From assembly GCF_001187785.1 (NCBI RefSeq), contig NZ_CP012154.1, positions 1 through 64,000 of the forward strand: a DNA stretch of 64,000 nt, written 5' to 3'. A model generated the notes under the pieces. That model saw only the letters and a list, made by a program, of their open reading frames with translations. It ran no database searches and was not told the origin of the DNA. Below, piece after piece: positions 30,468 through 39,204 of this stretch. Position 1 is the stretch's first letter. Each line of letters begins with the position of its first letter. The position numbers were made by a program, and so were the translations under genes. This DNA is from Wenzhouxiangella marina (GTDB lineage: Bacteria; Pseudomonadota; Gammaproteobacteria; Xanthomonadales; Wenzhouxiangellaceae).

Positions 30468-32300
30468 TCAGCTCTGGTCCGGCAGGCAGGAGGCATCGAT
30501 CTCGTAGCGATCCCGGCCGGCACGCTTGGCTCGGTACATGGCCTGGTCGGCGCGGGCACGAAGTCGGTGGATATCGTCCTCGGCTCGGGCACAGCTCAGT
30601 CCGAAGCTGACCGTGATCGGCGGGTCTTCGGGGCCGACGAATCGAGTGTCGGTCCGGCGGAAGCGCTCGATGCAGTCGATCGCCTCTTCCACCCTGGCCA
30701 CGCTCAGCAGTACGGCAAACTCCTCGCCACCGATCCGCCCGACGAGCGCCGTGTCCGGAAACACTTCTCGCAGGCGCTGGGCCGTCCGCCCCAGGACGCG
30801 ATCGCCCATGCGATGGCCATGGCGATCATTGACCTCCTTGAAGTGATCGATGTCGGCGGCGATCAGAACGATGATGCGCTCCGCGCCCGGCCCGGCCCGG
30901 GCCTGATCGATCATGGTCTGCGCCCGCTCGAAGAACCAGGTGTGATTGGCCAGGCCGCTCAGGCCATCGTGGCGGGCCTGGTCGATGAGCTGGCGACGAC
31001 CGGCGAAGGCGCGCAACAGCAGGCTGCTCAGGGTCAGCACCACCAGGCCGACCAGCAGCCAGCCGAAGCTTCGCAGTCGTCGCTGCTGAACGGCGGTCTG
31101 TGCCTCCAGCTCCGCGGCACGGGCGGTTTCCCGCAGCAGGTCGATCTGCTGGCGCTGCATCCGGCTGTCGAATTCGACCTGCAGGTAGGCCAGGCGCATG
31201 GCCCGCTCCCGGCCCAGGAACTGCTCGCGCGCGTGGAGATGATCGTACAGGCGCTGCAGCGCCAGATCGAACTGCCCACTCGCTTCGGCCAGCTTCGATT
31301 GCAGCAGGGTCAGGCGTGCGGATTGATCCCATAGCCCCCGATCGCTGAAGAAGTCGCGAAGCTCGATCAGCTCGTCGCGCCAGGCCGCATCCAGGCGGCC
31401 GAGTTCGCGCAGGATTTCGACGCGAACCAGCCGCGCCTCGAATTCCCCCAGGCGATAGACCGCCTCGTCGAGGGCCGTGATTGCGGCCTCGGCCAGCGGC
31501 AGCGCGATCCCGGCCTGTCCCTGCCGACGCAGCAGATCGGCCAGGCCATGCTGCAGAACGCCCACGAACAGGGCGTTGTCCACCTCGTCGCAGATCCGGA
31601 TGCCTTCGCGGTAGGCGGCTTCCGACTCCGCGGCCCGATCGGCCCACTTGTAGACCGGTGCCAGGCGCTGCAGGGCCACGCAGGCCTCCTTGGGCTGATC
31701 GGTTCGATCGGCGATGGCCAGGGCCTGCTCACCGTACTCGATCCCCAGTTCGTGTTCGCCGACTCGACCGAACATGTAGGCGGCCATGTTCAGGGTCGCG
31801 ATCACCGGTGCCGGATCCTCGAGGTCCACGTCGATGTTCAGGGCTTCGCTCAGGGATTCGAAGGCGGTCTCGTAGCGGCGCAGCAGCACGCCCACGTTGG
31901 CGCGGAACTGCAGCGCACGCAGTCGTTGATCGGTCGGCAGATCCCGCTCAAGCAGCACCCCGGCCAGGGCCAGAGCCTCCTCCGTGCGATCGTCGAGCAC
32001 GAGGTGGCGGGCCTGAAGGAGCTGGAAGTCGGCGTATTCGCGCAGCTCGGCCTGGTCGATGAACGGCGCCAACTCGTCGAGGAGCGCCTGTGCCTCCTGC
32101 CAGTGGGCGTGGTAGCTGATCTCCCGGGCCTGATCGAGGATGGCGCGAATGTCCGGCTCTCCCTCGGCCAGCGCCTGGGAAACGAGCATCGCCGCCGCCA
32201 GACCTGCGCCCGCGACCAGGCGTCGGATGCCATCGAGATCGAAGCTGTGACTTGCCACGCTACGCAGATTTCCCGCCCCCAGGAGACACGCATTATGCAT
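30468..32300 (-). CDS. Periplasmic TPR sensor with C-terminal GGDEF domain (diguanylate cyclase)
   Basis: 610 residues: a signal sequence (LVAGAGLAAAMLVSQALAEG), a long alpha-helical TPR-like region (about 50-400), a membrane segment near 413-431 (WLLVGLVVLTLSSLLL) and a GGDEF domain. The active-site motif is GGEEF (524-528), an accepted functional variant, so c-di-GMP synthesis is likely. The RxxD inhibitory site is not present (PDTA in its place). The TPR region should sit in the periplasm and sense a protein or envelope state. The start is uncertain: ATG 32300 or GTG 32258; the upstream open frame reaches 32666 but is not domain-like. No EAL domain. Confidence 0.87.
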   Translation of the reverse strand: MHNACLLGAGNLRSVASHSFDLDGIRRLVAGAGLAAAMLVSQALAEGEPDIRAILDQAREISYHAHWQEAQALLDELAPFIDQAELREYADFQLLQARHLVLDDRTEEALALAGVLLERDLPTDQRLRALQFRANVGVLLRRYETAFESLSEALNIDVDLEDPAPVIATLNMAAYMFGRVGEHELGIEYGEQALAIADRTDQPKEACVALQRLAPVYKWADRAAESEAAYREGIRICDEVDNALFVGVLQHGLADLLRRQGQAGIALPLAEAAITALDEAVYRLGEFEARLVRVEILRELGRLDAAWRDELIELRDFFSDRGLWDQSARLTLLQSKLAEASGQFDLALQRLYDHLHAREQFLGRERAMRLAYLQVEFDSRMQRQQIDLLRETARAAELEAQTAVQQRRLRSFGWLLVGLVVLTLSSLLLRAFAGRRQLIDQARHDGLSGLANHTWFFERAQTMIDQARAGPGAERIIVLIAADIDHFKEVNDRHGHRMGDRVLGRTAQRLREVFPDTALVGRIGGEEFAVLLSVARVEEAIDCIERFRRTDTRFVGPEDPPITVSFGLSCARAEDDIHRLRARADQAMYRAKRAGRDRYEIDASCLPDQS

Positions 32301-32432
32301 CGGCCTCGAGCGAGGCTCCAGGAGCACTGGATCAGACTCGGCCGGCGGGCGCCGATCTTCGACACTTTCGGCACATGTCCGGCCATTCATCCCTGCCCTA
32401 ACCTGAGGGCTTGATTCGAAAGGAAGGAAACG

Positions 32433-33086
32433 ATGAAGACATTGTCCAGGGCGGGCGCCTGCGCGGCGCTGACTCAGGCGTTCTGCTATCTGTTCGGCTT
32501 CGCGCTGCTGGTTACGGTGATGGATTCGGGCAACGTCGAGGGCTGGTCTGCGCTCCAGAAGCTGGAGTACCTCCTGGAGCGGGAGGCGCTTTTTCAGCTC
32601 TGGAACCTCGTGATCTACGTGGTCTTCGGCGTGGCCTTGGTCATCCTGACCGCCGCCCTTCACCACCGACTGGCGCCCACGGACCCGCCCTTGATGTCCG
32701 TCGCCACCCCCTTCGGTTACATCTGGTCAGGATTGGTGATCGCCAGTGGCATGGTGGCGAGTGTGGGCCTGTCGGCCGTGTCGGAAATGCAGGCGACAGA
32801 TCCGGACGGGGCGGCGCAGCTCTGGTCGACGCTGGGCGTCATTCAGTCGGGCCTGGGCGGCGGCGTCGAGATCGTCGGAGGCCTCTGGGTGTTGCTGTTG
32901 AGCGTTTCTTCCCTGCGTCGGGGTCAGGGCTTTCCCGTCATGCTGACCTGGCTCGGTGTGCTGGTGGGCCTGGCGGGCCTGGCGACGATCGTCCCGGCCT
33001 GGTCCGCCCTGGGGGCGGTGTTCGGCATGACCCAGATCGTCTGGTTCATCTGGGTTGGGATCACGCTGTTTCGGGCGCCATCCTGA
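32433..33086 (+). CDS. Six-helix membrane protein, DUF4386-like
   Basis: 217-residue integral membrane protein with about six hydrophobic segments and few charged residues, resembling the DUF4386 family of unknown function. A strong AAGGAAGG site is 4-5 bp before the ATG at 32433. It is transcribed alone, divergent from the TPR-GGDEF gene and convergent with the redoxin gene; the hairpin at 33110-33133 separates the convergent pair. Family assignment is from overall layout, not a diagnostic motif. Confidence 0.7.
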   Translation: MKTLSRAGACAALTQAFCYLFGFALLVTVMDSGNVEGWSALQKLEYLLEREALFQLWNLVIYVVFGVALVILTAALHHRLAPTDPPLMSVATPFGYIWSGLVIASGMVASVGLSAVSEMQATDPDGAAQLWSTLGVIQSGLGGGVEIVGGLWVLLLSVSSLRRGQGFPVMLTWLGVLVGLAGLATIVPAWSALGAVFGMTQIVWFIWVGITLFRAPS

Positions 33087-33109
33087 TCGGTTCGCGGGGC
33101 AAGAAACAG

Positions 33110-33133
33110 GGCGACCGGCTCCAGCCGGTCGCC
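33110..33133. terminator. Bidirectional hairpin between convergent genes
   Basis: GGCGACCGGC (33110-33119) and GCCGGTCGCC (33124-33133) form a perfect 10-bp stem with a 4-nt loop, between the DUF4386-like (+) and redoxin (-) gene ends. Minus-strand reading continues CTGTTTCTTG, a weak T-tract; plus-strand reading has no T-run. Confidence 0.6.
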
Positions 33134-33161
33134 AGTCAAAGCGTTCCGCATTCGATCCCGG

Positions 33162-33764
33162 TCAGTACTTGACCGTGCAGCCGTAGGGGCGGGTCAGGGG
33201 CTCGCTGATCGCCTCGCCGGCCGCCATTTCACCGAGCGCCTGGACCACGTACTGGGTGGCGTCGGGAATGTCGTCCGGGTTCGAGCTGGGGTTGGAATCG
33301 ATGCCGCCCATGTAGCGCAGGATGCCGTCGGCATCGATGATGTACATGTGCGGGGTGACGCGGGCATCGTAGGCGCGGCCCATGTCGCCGGACTCGTCGA
33401 GGAGTACGGCCGTCGGGTAGGCGTCGCGCGAGGCGGTCAGTTCGTCGGCCTGCTCCGGCGTGACGTGCCCCTGGCTGCCTGGCCTGGAGGAAATCACGGA
33501 CAGCCAGACCGCACCGTGCTCGTTGCGGGCCATGCGCTGCTGGTCCTGCATGTTGCCCGTGTAGTGCTTGCGCACGTAGGGGCAGTCGTGGTTGGTCCAC
33601 TCCAGCACCACGGTCTGGCCGGCGAAGTCGGACAGGCTGTGCGTCTGGCCGGCGGTGTCGACGACCTCGAAGTCCGGCGCCGGCTCGCCGATCACCGGGG
33701 CGGCGGCCAGCGGTGCGGCCAGGGCGAAGCAGCTGATCAGTAGAGCGATGGATCGATGCAGCAT
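33162..33764 (-). CDS. Exported redoxin (thioredoxin-fold, single resolving cysteine)
   Basis: 200-residue protein with a signal peptide (LHRSIALLISCFALAAPLAA) and an AhpC/TSA-type redoxin domain. The active-site region is VLEWTNHDCPYVRKHY, with only one cysteine (DCPYV), instead of CxxC; a second cysteine lies near the C-terminus (YGCTVKY). Family relatives act in envelope thiol chemistry. The start at 33764 has AAGGAG upstream. It is the last gene after mutM and the DsbD-like gene (44-bp gap), and probably takes electrons from that reductase. Confidence 0.87.
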   Translation of the reverse strand: MLHRSIALLISCFALAAPLAAAPVIGEPAPDFEVVDTAGQTHSLSDFAGQTVVLEWTNHDCPYVRKHYTGNMQDQQRMARNEHGAVWLSVISSRPGSQGHVTPEQADELTASRDAYPTAVLLDESGDMGRAYDARVTPHMYIIDADGILRYMGGIDSNPSSNPDDIPDATQYVVQALGEMAAGEAISEPLTRPYGCTVKY

Positions 33765-33808
33765 CTTGGGTATCTCCTTGCAGATTCGAAACTCGAACAA
33801 GCCGGCCG

Positions 33809-35872
33809 TCAGAGCGATTCCAGTGCCTCGATCACGAGGCCCGGCGTGAGCACCTGCGGCAGAATCCTCGGTTCGCCACCATCGCGTGGATAGACCACGT
33901 ACAGCGGCACACCGTTGCGCCCGTACTCTGCCAGATAATCCGTGATGGCGGCATCGCGTCGGGTCCAGTCGCCCTTCATGTAGACGACCCCGTTGGCAGC
34001 GAAGGCCTCGCGGACGGCCTCGGTGCTCAGGGCGACCTGCTCGTTGACCAGGCAGGTCACGCACCAGTCGGCGGTCATGTTGACGAACACGGCCCGCTCG
34101 GGGTCGGCGCGCAGTTCGCTCAGGCGCTCGGCGCTGTAGGCCTCCCACCAGCGGTCGGCCGCTTCGGCCGGCGCGGACTGGAAGCGGACGGCCGCACCCA
34201 GAGACGCCAGGCTGACGACCAGGCCGGCCACGATGGCCAGATGTCGGATGACCGAAAGCGTGGGCCCGCGATCCCGCTTGCCCAGCAGCCAGAGCGTGAA
34301 GGCCAGGGCGACCAGGCCGAGCAGGATGGCCGCGAGGCCATTGGCGTCGGTCTGCCGGGCGAGCACCCAAAGCAACCAGACCACGGCCAGATAGAGTGGA
34401 AAGGCCATCGCCTGCTTGAAGGTTTCCATCCAGGGGCCCGGTCGGGGCAGCCAGCGGCCAAGGGCCGGCAGGAAACTCAGCAGCAGCATCGGCAGGGCCA
34501 GGCCGAGGCCCAGCGCGATGAACACGCTCAAGGCCATCGGCCAGGGCATGAACACGGCCGCGCCCAGCGCCGAGCCCATGGCCGGTGCCGTGCAGGGGCT
34601 GGCGACGATCACCGCCAGCACGCCGGTAAAGAAGGATCCGCTTCGACCCGAGCGCTCGGCGAGGCCCTGCCCCGCGCCCATCAGACTCGTGCCGAACTGG
34701 ACCAGGCCGGACAGGGACAGGCCGAGGGCGAAGAGCACGTAGATCAGCGCGCCCACGATCCAGGGCGATTGCAGCTGGAAGCCCCAGCCGACGGCTTCGC
34801 CCCCGGCGCGCAGGGCCAGCAGCACCCCGGCCAGGATGGAAAAACTCAGAATCACGCCGGCCGTGTAGGCCAGGCCGTGACCTCGCGAATCCCCGTCCGC
34901 ATGTTCGACCAGGCTCAGGGCCTTGATCGACAGGACGGGAAAGACGCAGGGCATCAGATTGAGCAGCAGTCCGCCGAGCAGGGCCAGAACCAGGGCGAAC
35001 GGCCAGGACAGCGGCGGGGTGGGCGCGGCCGCGCTGTCTCCCGTGCTGATCAGGGCGCCCGCCTCGGCCCGGAGCTGCCAGGCTCGCTCGGCCGTCGTGT
35101 CGACCAGCACGAACTCCAGCGGGTCGGGCACGCCTCTGGCAAAGGGCGACAGGGCCTGACTGACCAGGAGCTGCCCTTCACCGGCGCTGATCGTGGCGGG
35201 CTGGGCATGATCGACCACGTTGGCGACCGCCGAGAAGAAGGCCCAGCGGCTCGAATCGTCGCGTTCGCCGACATCGATCTGAAGGCTGAGCTGGCCGCCC
35301 TCGCTGCTGTAGCGGGCCGGCCAGTCGGCGAGCTCGGGCTGGCGCCGATCGGCCCAGGCGAACAGTTCGGCGAAGCCGGGGTCGGCTTCGGGCTCGGCCG
35401 TACTGACCGGCAGCGTCAATTCGAGCGTGGCCTCACCCGGAATGCAGATTTCCTCGCAGACCAGCCATTCGGCGAAGGCTTCGATGCGCAGGGGGCGGTC
35501 GAGGGGCAGTTCGTCCGGAATTTCGAGGGTGACGGGCAGCAGATGTTCGCCGTCGTAGCCGTAGTTGATCAGGTGCGCGATCGGCATGGCCTCGGGAAAG
35601 GGCCAGCGGATCCCGGAGGCGATGACGCCCTCGGGCAGGGTCCAGGCGATTTCCGTCGGCTGGCCGGAATCGCCCGGGTTCTTCCAGTAGGTGTGCCAGC
35701 CCGGGTCGGGCAGCAAACGAAGACCGACCTCGAGGGCTGTGCCGGGTTGGACACTGTCGACCCGGCTGACCAGCTCGGCCTGCAGATGGTCGCGTTGGAC
35801 GGGACCACTGCCGGCCGCAAGCAGCAGGCCGGGCAGCAGAAGACCGAATAGGAAAGCGGCAGTTCGTTGCAT
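33809..35872 (-). CDS. DsbD-type thiol:disulfide interchange protein (ScsB-like)
   Basis: 687-residue membrane reductase carrying electrons from cytoplasmic thioredoxin to periplasmic thiol proteins. Three parts are visible: an exported N-terminal domain (about 20-270) with Cys-x4-Cys in CEEICIPGEA, a central membrane domain with the paired cysteines in NLMPCVFPVLSIKAL and ASPCTAPAMGSALG, and a C-terminal thioredoxin domain with WCVTC in MTADWCVTCLVNE. The N-terminal type resembles ScsB or the CcdA-fused DsbD variants. The ATG at 35872 starts the signal peptide; the open frame extends to 36577 through mutM and is rejected. The downstream redoxin is a plausible partner. Confidence 0.93.
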   Translation of the reverse strand: MQRTAAFLFGLLLPGLLLAAGSGPVQRDHLQAELVSRVDSVQPGTALEVGLRLLPDPGWHTYWKNPGDSGQPTEIAWTLPEGVIASGIRWPFPEAMPIAHLINYGYDGEHLLPVTLEIPDELPLDRPLRIEAFAEWLVCEEICIPGEATLELTLPVSTAEPEADPGFAELFAWADRRQPELADWPARYSSEGGQLSLQIDVGERDDSSRWAFFSAVANVVDHAQPATISAGEGQLLVSQALSPFARGVPDPLEFVLVDTTAERAWQLRAEAGALISTGDSAAAPTPPLSWPFALVLALLGGLLLNLMPCVFPVLSIKALSLVEHADGDSRGHGLAYTAGVILSFSILAGVLLALRAGGEAVGWGFQLQSPWIVGALIYVLFALGLSLSGLVQFGTSLMGAGQGLAERSGRSGSFFTGVLAVIVASPCTAPAMGSALGAAVFMPWPMALSVFIALGLGLALPMLLLSFLPALGRWLPRPGPWMETFKQAMAFPLYLAVVWLLWVLARQTDANGLAAILLGLVALAFTLWLLGKRDRGPTLSVIRHLAIVAGLVVSLASLGAAVRFQSAPAEAADRWWEAYSAERLSELRADPERAVFVNMTADWCVTCLVNEQVALSTEAVREAFAANGVVYMKGDWTRRDAAITDYLAEYGRNGVPLYVVYPRDGGEPRILPQVLTPGLVIEALESL

Positions 35873-35934
35873 CACGGTGGACGCCTGGTCGAATTTCAGT
35901 GCCCCAAGATAGCGCGAGCGGCCTGCACGCCGGG

Positions 35935-36747
35935 TCAGCGCTGACAGGTTGGACAGAAGAAGGTGCTGCGCTGGCCGATCACTTCGCGCTTGATCGGCGC
36001 GCCACAGCCCGGGCAGGCCTCGCCGTCGCGACCGTAGACCCTGAGCGACTGGCCGAAGTAGCCGGGTGTCCCGTCGCCGACCGTGAAGTCGCGCAGGGAG
36101 GTGCCGCCGACCTCGATTGCCCGGTCGAGGATGTCGACGATGGCCCGGGCCAGGCGCCGGTAGCGCTCGCGGCTGATCCGGCCGGCCGGTCGGCGCGGGT
36201 GGATGCCGGCGGTGAACAGGGCCTCGGAGGCGTAGATGTTGCCGACGCCGACCACGGTCCGCCCGTCCATGATGAAGCTCTTGACCGGCACCCGGCGGCC
36301 GCGGCTCAGGCGCCAGAGGTAGTCGCCGTCGAAGCGCGCATCGAAGGGCTCGGGTCCCAGACCGATCAGATGCGGGTGCTGGGCGGGATCGCCCTCGACC
36401 CAGAACAGGGCGCCGAAGCGTCGCGGGTCCGTGTAGCGGATCAGATGCCCACCGGCCATCTGCACGTCGACGTGGTCGTGCCTGCCCGGCTCGGGTGGGT
36501 CGGTCCAGCCGCGAAAGGAGCCGGACATGCCCAGATGCCAGAGCATGCAGCCCGACTCCAGGCGCCAGATCAGCCATTTTGCTCGCCGGTCCATGGCCAT
36601 GACGCGCTGGCCTTCGGCCCGCTGGATCTCCGAAGGCACGGCCCAGCGCAGCTGCGGCTGGCGAACCGTGATCGAGGCGATGGCCCGCCCCTCGGTCAGG
36701 GGTGCCAGGCCACGGCGGGTGGTTTCGACTTCAGGTAATTCGGGCAT
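35935..36747 (-). CDS. mutM: Formamidopyrimidine-DNA glycosylase
   Basis: Removes 8-oxoguanine and formamidopyrimidines from DNA. The 270-residue protein begins MPELPEVETTRRGL with the catalytic Pro2 and Glu3, and ends in the zinc finger CPGCGAPIKREVIGQRS...CPTC, with the H2TH region GVGNIYASEALF between. It leads the minus-strand unit mutM-dsbD-redoxin (62-bp gap to dsbD), an oxidative-damage-themed group. The 217-bp gap upstream to amtB holds the two hairpins at 36862-36942. Confidence 0.97.
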   Translation of the reverse strand: MPELPEVETTRRGLAPLTEGRAIASITVRQPQLRWAVPSEIQRAEGQRVMAMDRRAKWLIWRLESGCMLWHLGMSGSFRGWTDPPEPGRHDHVDVQMAGGHLIRYTDPRRFGALFWVEGDPAQHPHLIGLGPEPFDARFDGDYLWRLSRGRRVPVKSFIMDGRTVVGVGNIYASEALFTAGIHPRRPAGRISRERYRRLARAIVDILDRAIEVGGTSLRDFTVGDGTPGYFGQSLRVYGRDGEACPGCGAPIKREVIGQRSTFFCPTCQR

Positions 36748-36861
36748 GGCCTCGGGGCCGGTCTGGACGAGCGCTGATTATGCCCTGCCCCCGTCAGGAT
36801 TCAGCCGATGCTGGAGGCTGCAAGCCAGAAGCGGCCTCGAAGCTTTTTCCCCAAACCCTCA

Positions 36862-36942
36862 GCGGGGAGTGGCCCGACCGCCGGCCGCGCCACTTCCCGC
36901 CACCCCAAATTCGCGGTGGCCCGGCCTCCCCCGGGCCACCGC
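36862..36942. terminator. Two adjacent hairpins between mutM and amtB
   Basis: GCGGGGAGTGGC (36862-36873) pairs with GCCACTTCCCGC (36889-36900) with one mismatch; a second perfect 12-bp stem, GCGGTGGCCCGG (36913-36924) with CCGGGCCACCGC (36931-36942), lies 22 bp from the amtB stop and should end amtB transcription (minus strand), followed there by a weak T-tract. The first may serve mutM regulation or simply be structure. Confidence 0.55.
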
Positions 36943-36964
36943 ACTCCCCCTGCGCTTGCAGCGA

Positions 36965-38218
36965 TCAGCCGCTTCGCGACGAGACGAACTCGGGGTAGGC
37001 CTCCATGCCGCATTCGGCCATATCGAGGCCTTCGTATTCCGCTTCCTCGTCCACGCGCAGGCCCATGGTCGACTTCAGGGCCAGCCAGACCGCGATGCTG
37101 GAGACGAAGACGAAGCCGAAGATCACGCCGATGCCGGTCAGCTGGGCGAGGAGCGTGGCCTCGTCGTTGGAGGCGAGCACGGCCAGCACGCCGAAGATGC
37201 CGCAGACGCCGTGCACCGAGATGGCGCCGACCGGATCGTCGATCTTCAGGCGGTCGAGGCCGATGATCGAGAGCACCACGAGCACGCCACCGATCAGGCC
37301 GATGACGGCGGCCAGGCCGTGGCCCGGTGAGAGCGGGTCGGCGGTGATCGAGACCAGGCCGGCCAGGGCACCGTTCAGGGCCATGGTCAGGTCCGCCTTG
37401 CCGAAGATCAGGCGGGCGATGATCAGGGCGCCGACCAGGCCCCCCGATGCCGCCAGGTTGGTGTTGACGAAGACCCGGGCGACGTTGTTGGCCGATTCGA
37501 TGTCCGAGACCTTCAGCTCCGAACCGCCGTTGAAGCCGAACCAGCCCATCCAGAGCACGAACATGCCCAGCGTGGCCAGCGGCAGATTGGCGCCGGGGAT
37601 GGCGTTGATCTTGCCGTCCGGCCCGAAGCGACCGCGCCGGGGTCCGAGCAGCAGCACGCCGGCCAGGGCCGCGGCGGCGCCGGCGAGGTGGACGATGCCG
37701 GAGCCGGCATAGTCGCTGTAGCCGAGGCCATCGAGGAAACCCTCGCCCCAGCTCCAGTAGCCCTGCAGCGGGTAGATGAAGCCGGTCATGACGACGGCGA
37801 AGGCCAGGAAGGACCACATCTTCATGCGCTCGGCCACGGCGCCGGACACGATGGACATGGCGGTGGCGACGAAGACCATCTGGAACATGAAGTCCGCGGC
37901 GCCGGAGTAGTAGGTTTCACCCTCGCTGGCCATGACGGCCTCGACCGTGTGGTCGGCGCCGGGCAGGAAACCGATGCCGGGCCAGACCGAGTTCACGCCG
38001 GCCTCCGGGTACATCAGGGTGTAGCCGAAGATCAGGTACATCAGGCAGGCGATGGCGAACAGGGCCACGTTCTTGGTCAGGATCTCGACCGTGTTGCGGG
38101 CTCGGACCAGGCCGGCCTCGAGCATGGTGAAGCCCGCCGCCATCCACATGACCAGGGCGGCGCAGATCAAGAAGTAAAAGGTATCGAGGGCGTATCGAAT
38201 GTCGATCGCAGCTTCCAT
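36965..38218 (-). CDS. amtB: Ammonium transporter AmtB
   Basis: 417-residue ammonium channel of the Amt/Mep/Rh family, with about eleven membrane segments. Conserved features include ARNTVEIL and FGYTLMYPEAG near the N-terminus, the inner-gate region and the histidine pair in GSGIVHLAGA and SVHGVCGIFG. The sequence lacks an obvious cleavable signal. It is 18 bp downstream of glnK; GlnK binding to the cytoplasmic face closes the channel when nitrogen is sufficient. Expression should follow the sigma-54 promoter upstream of glnK. Confidence 0.95.
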   Translation of the reverse strand: MEAAIDIRYALDTFYFLICAALVMWMAAGFTMLEAGLVRARNTVEILTKNVALFAIACLMYLIFGYTLMYPEAGVNSVWPGIGFLPGADHTVEAVMASEGETYYSGAADFMFQMVFVATAMSIVSGAVAERMKMWSFLAFAVVMTGFIYPLQGYWSWGEGFLDGLGYSDYAGSGIVHLAGAAAALAGVLLLGPRRGRFGPDGKINAIPGANLPLATLGMFVLWMGWFGFNGGSELKVSDIESANNVARVFVNTNLAASGGLVGALIIARLIFGKADLTMALNGALAGLVSITADPLSPGHGLAAVIGLIGGVLVVLSIIGLDRLKIDDPVGAISVHGVCGIFGVLAVLASNDEATLLAQLTGIGVIFGFVFVSSIAVWLALKSTMGLRVDEEAEYEGLDMAECGMEAYPEFVSSRSG

Positions 38219-38236
38219 GAATCGTCTCCCGGACGC

Positions 38237-39009
<773 letters not shown>

Positions 39010-39147
39010 CTAGGGCCCGTCGGGCTGGGCCCGGGCGGAATCCGCGAATGGATCAGCGACGGTGGGAAGTGCATGGAATTCGAGCAATCCGGGGCGATCC
39101 TGCTCAAGGCTTCAGCAGGTCGAAGCGCCCTGGCCCGGAATCGGGCA

Positions 39148-39180
39148 CAAAAAAATCCCGGCGGGCGAACCCGCCGGGAT
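39148..39180 (-). terminator. Rho-independent terminator of the S9-peptidase unit
   Basis: ATCCCGGCGGG and CCCGCCGGGAT form a perfect 11-bp stem (39155-39165 and 39170-39180) with loop CGAA. On the minus strand it is followed by a run of seven T, 25 bp after the peptidase stop. Confidence 0.93.
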
Positions 39181-39204
39181 CGATCGTTGCCGAATCGGAA
39201 GGGT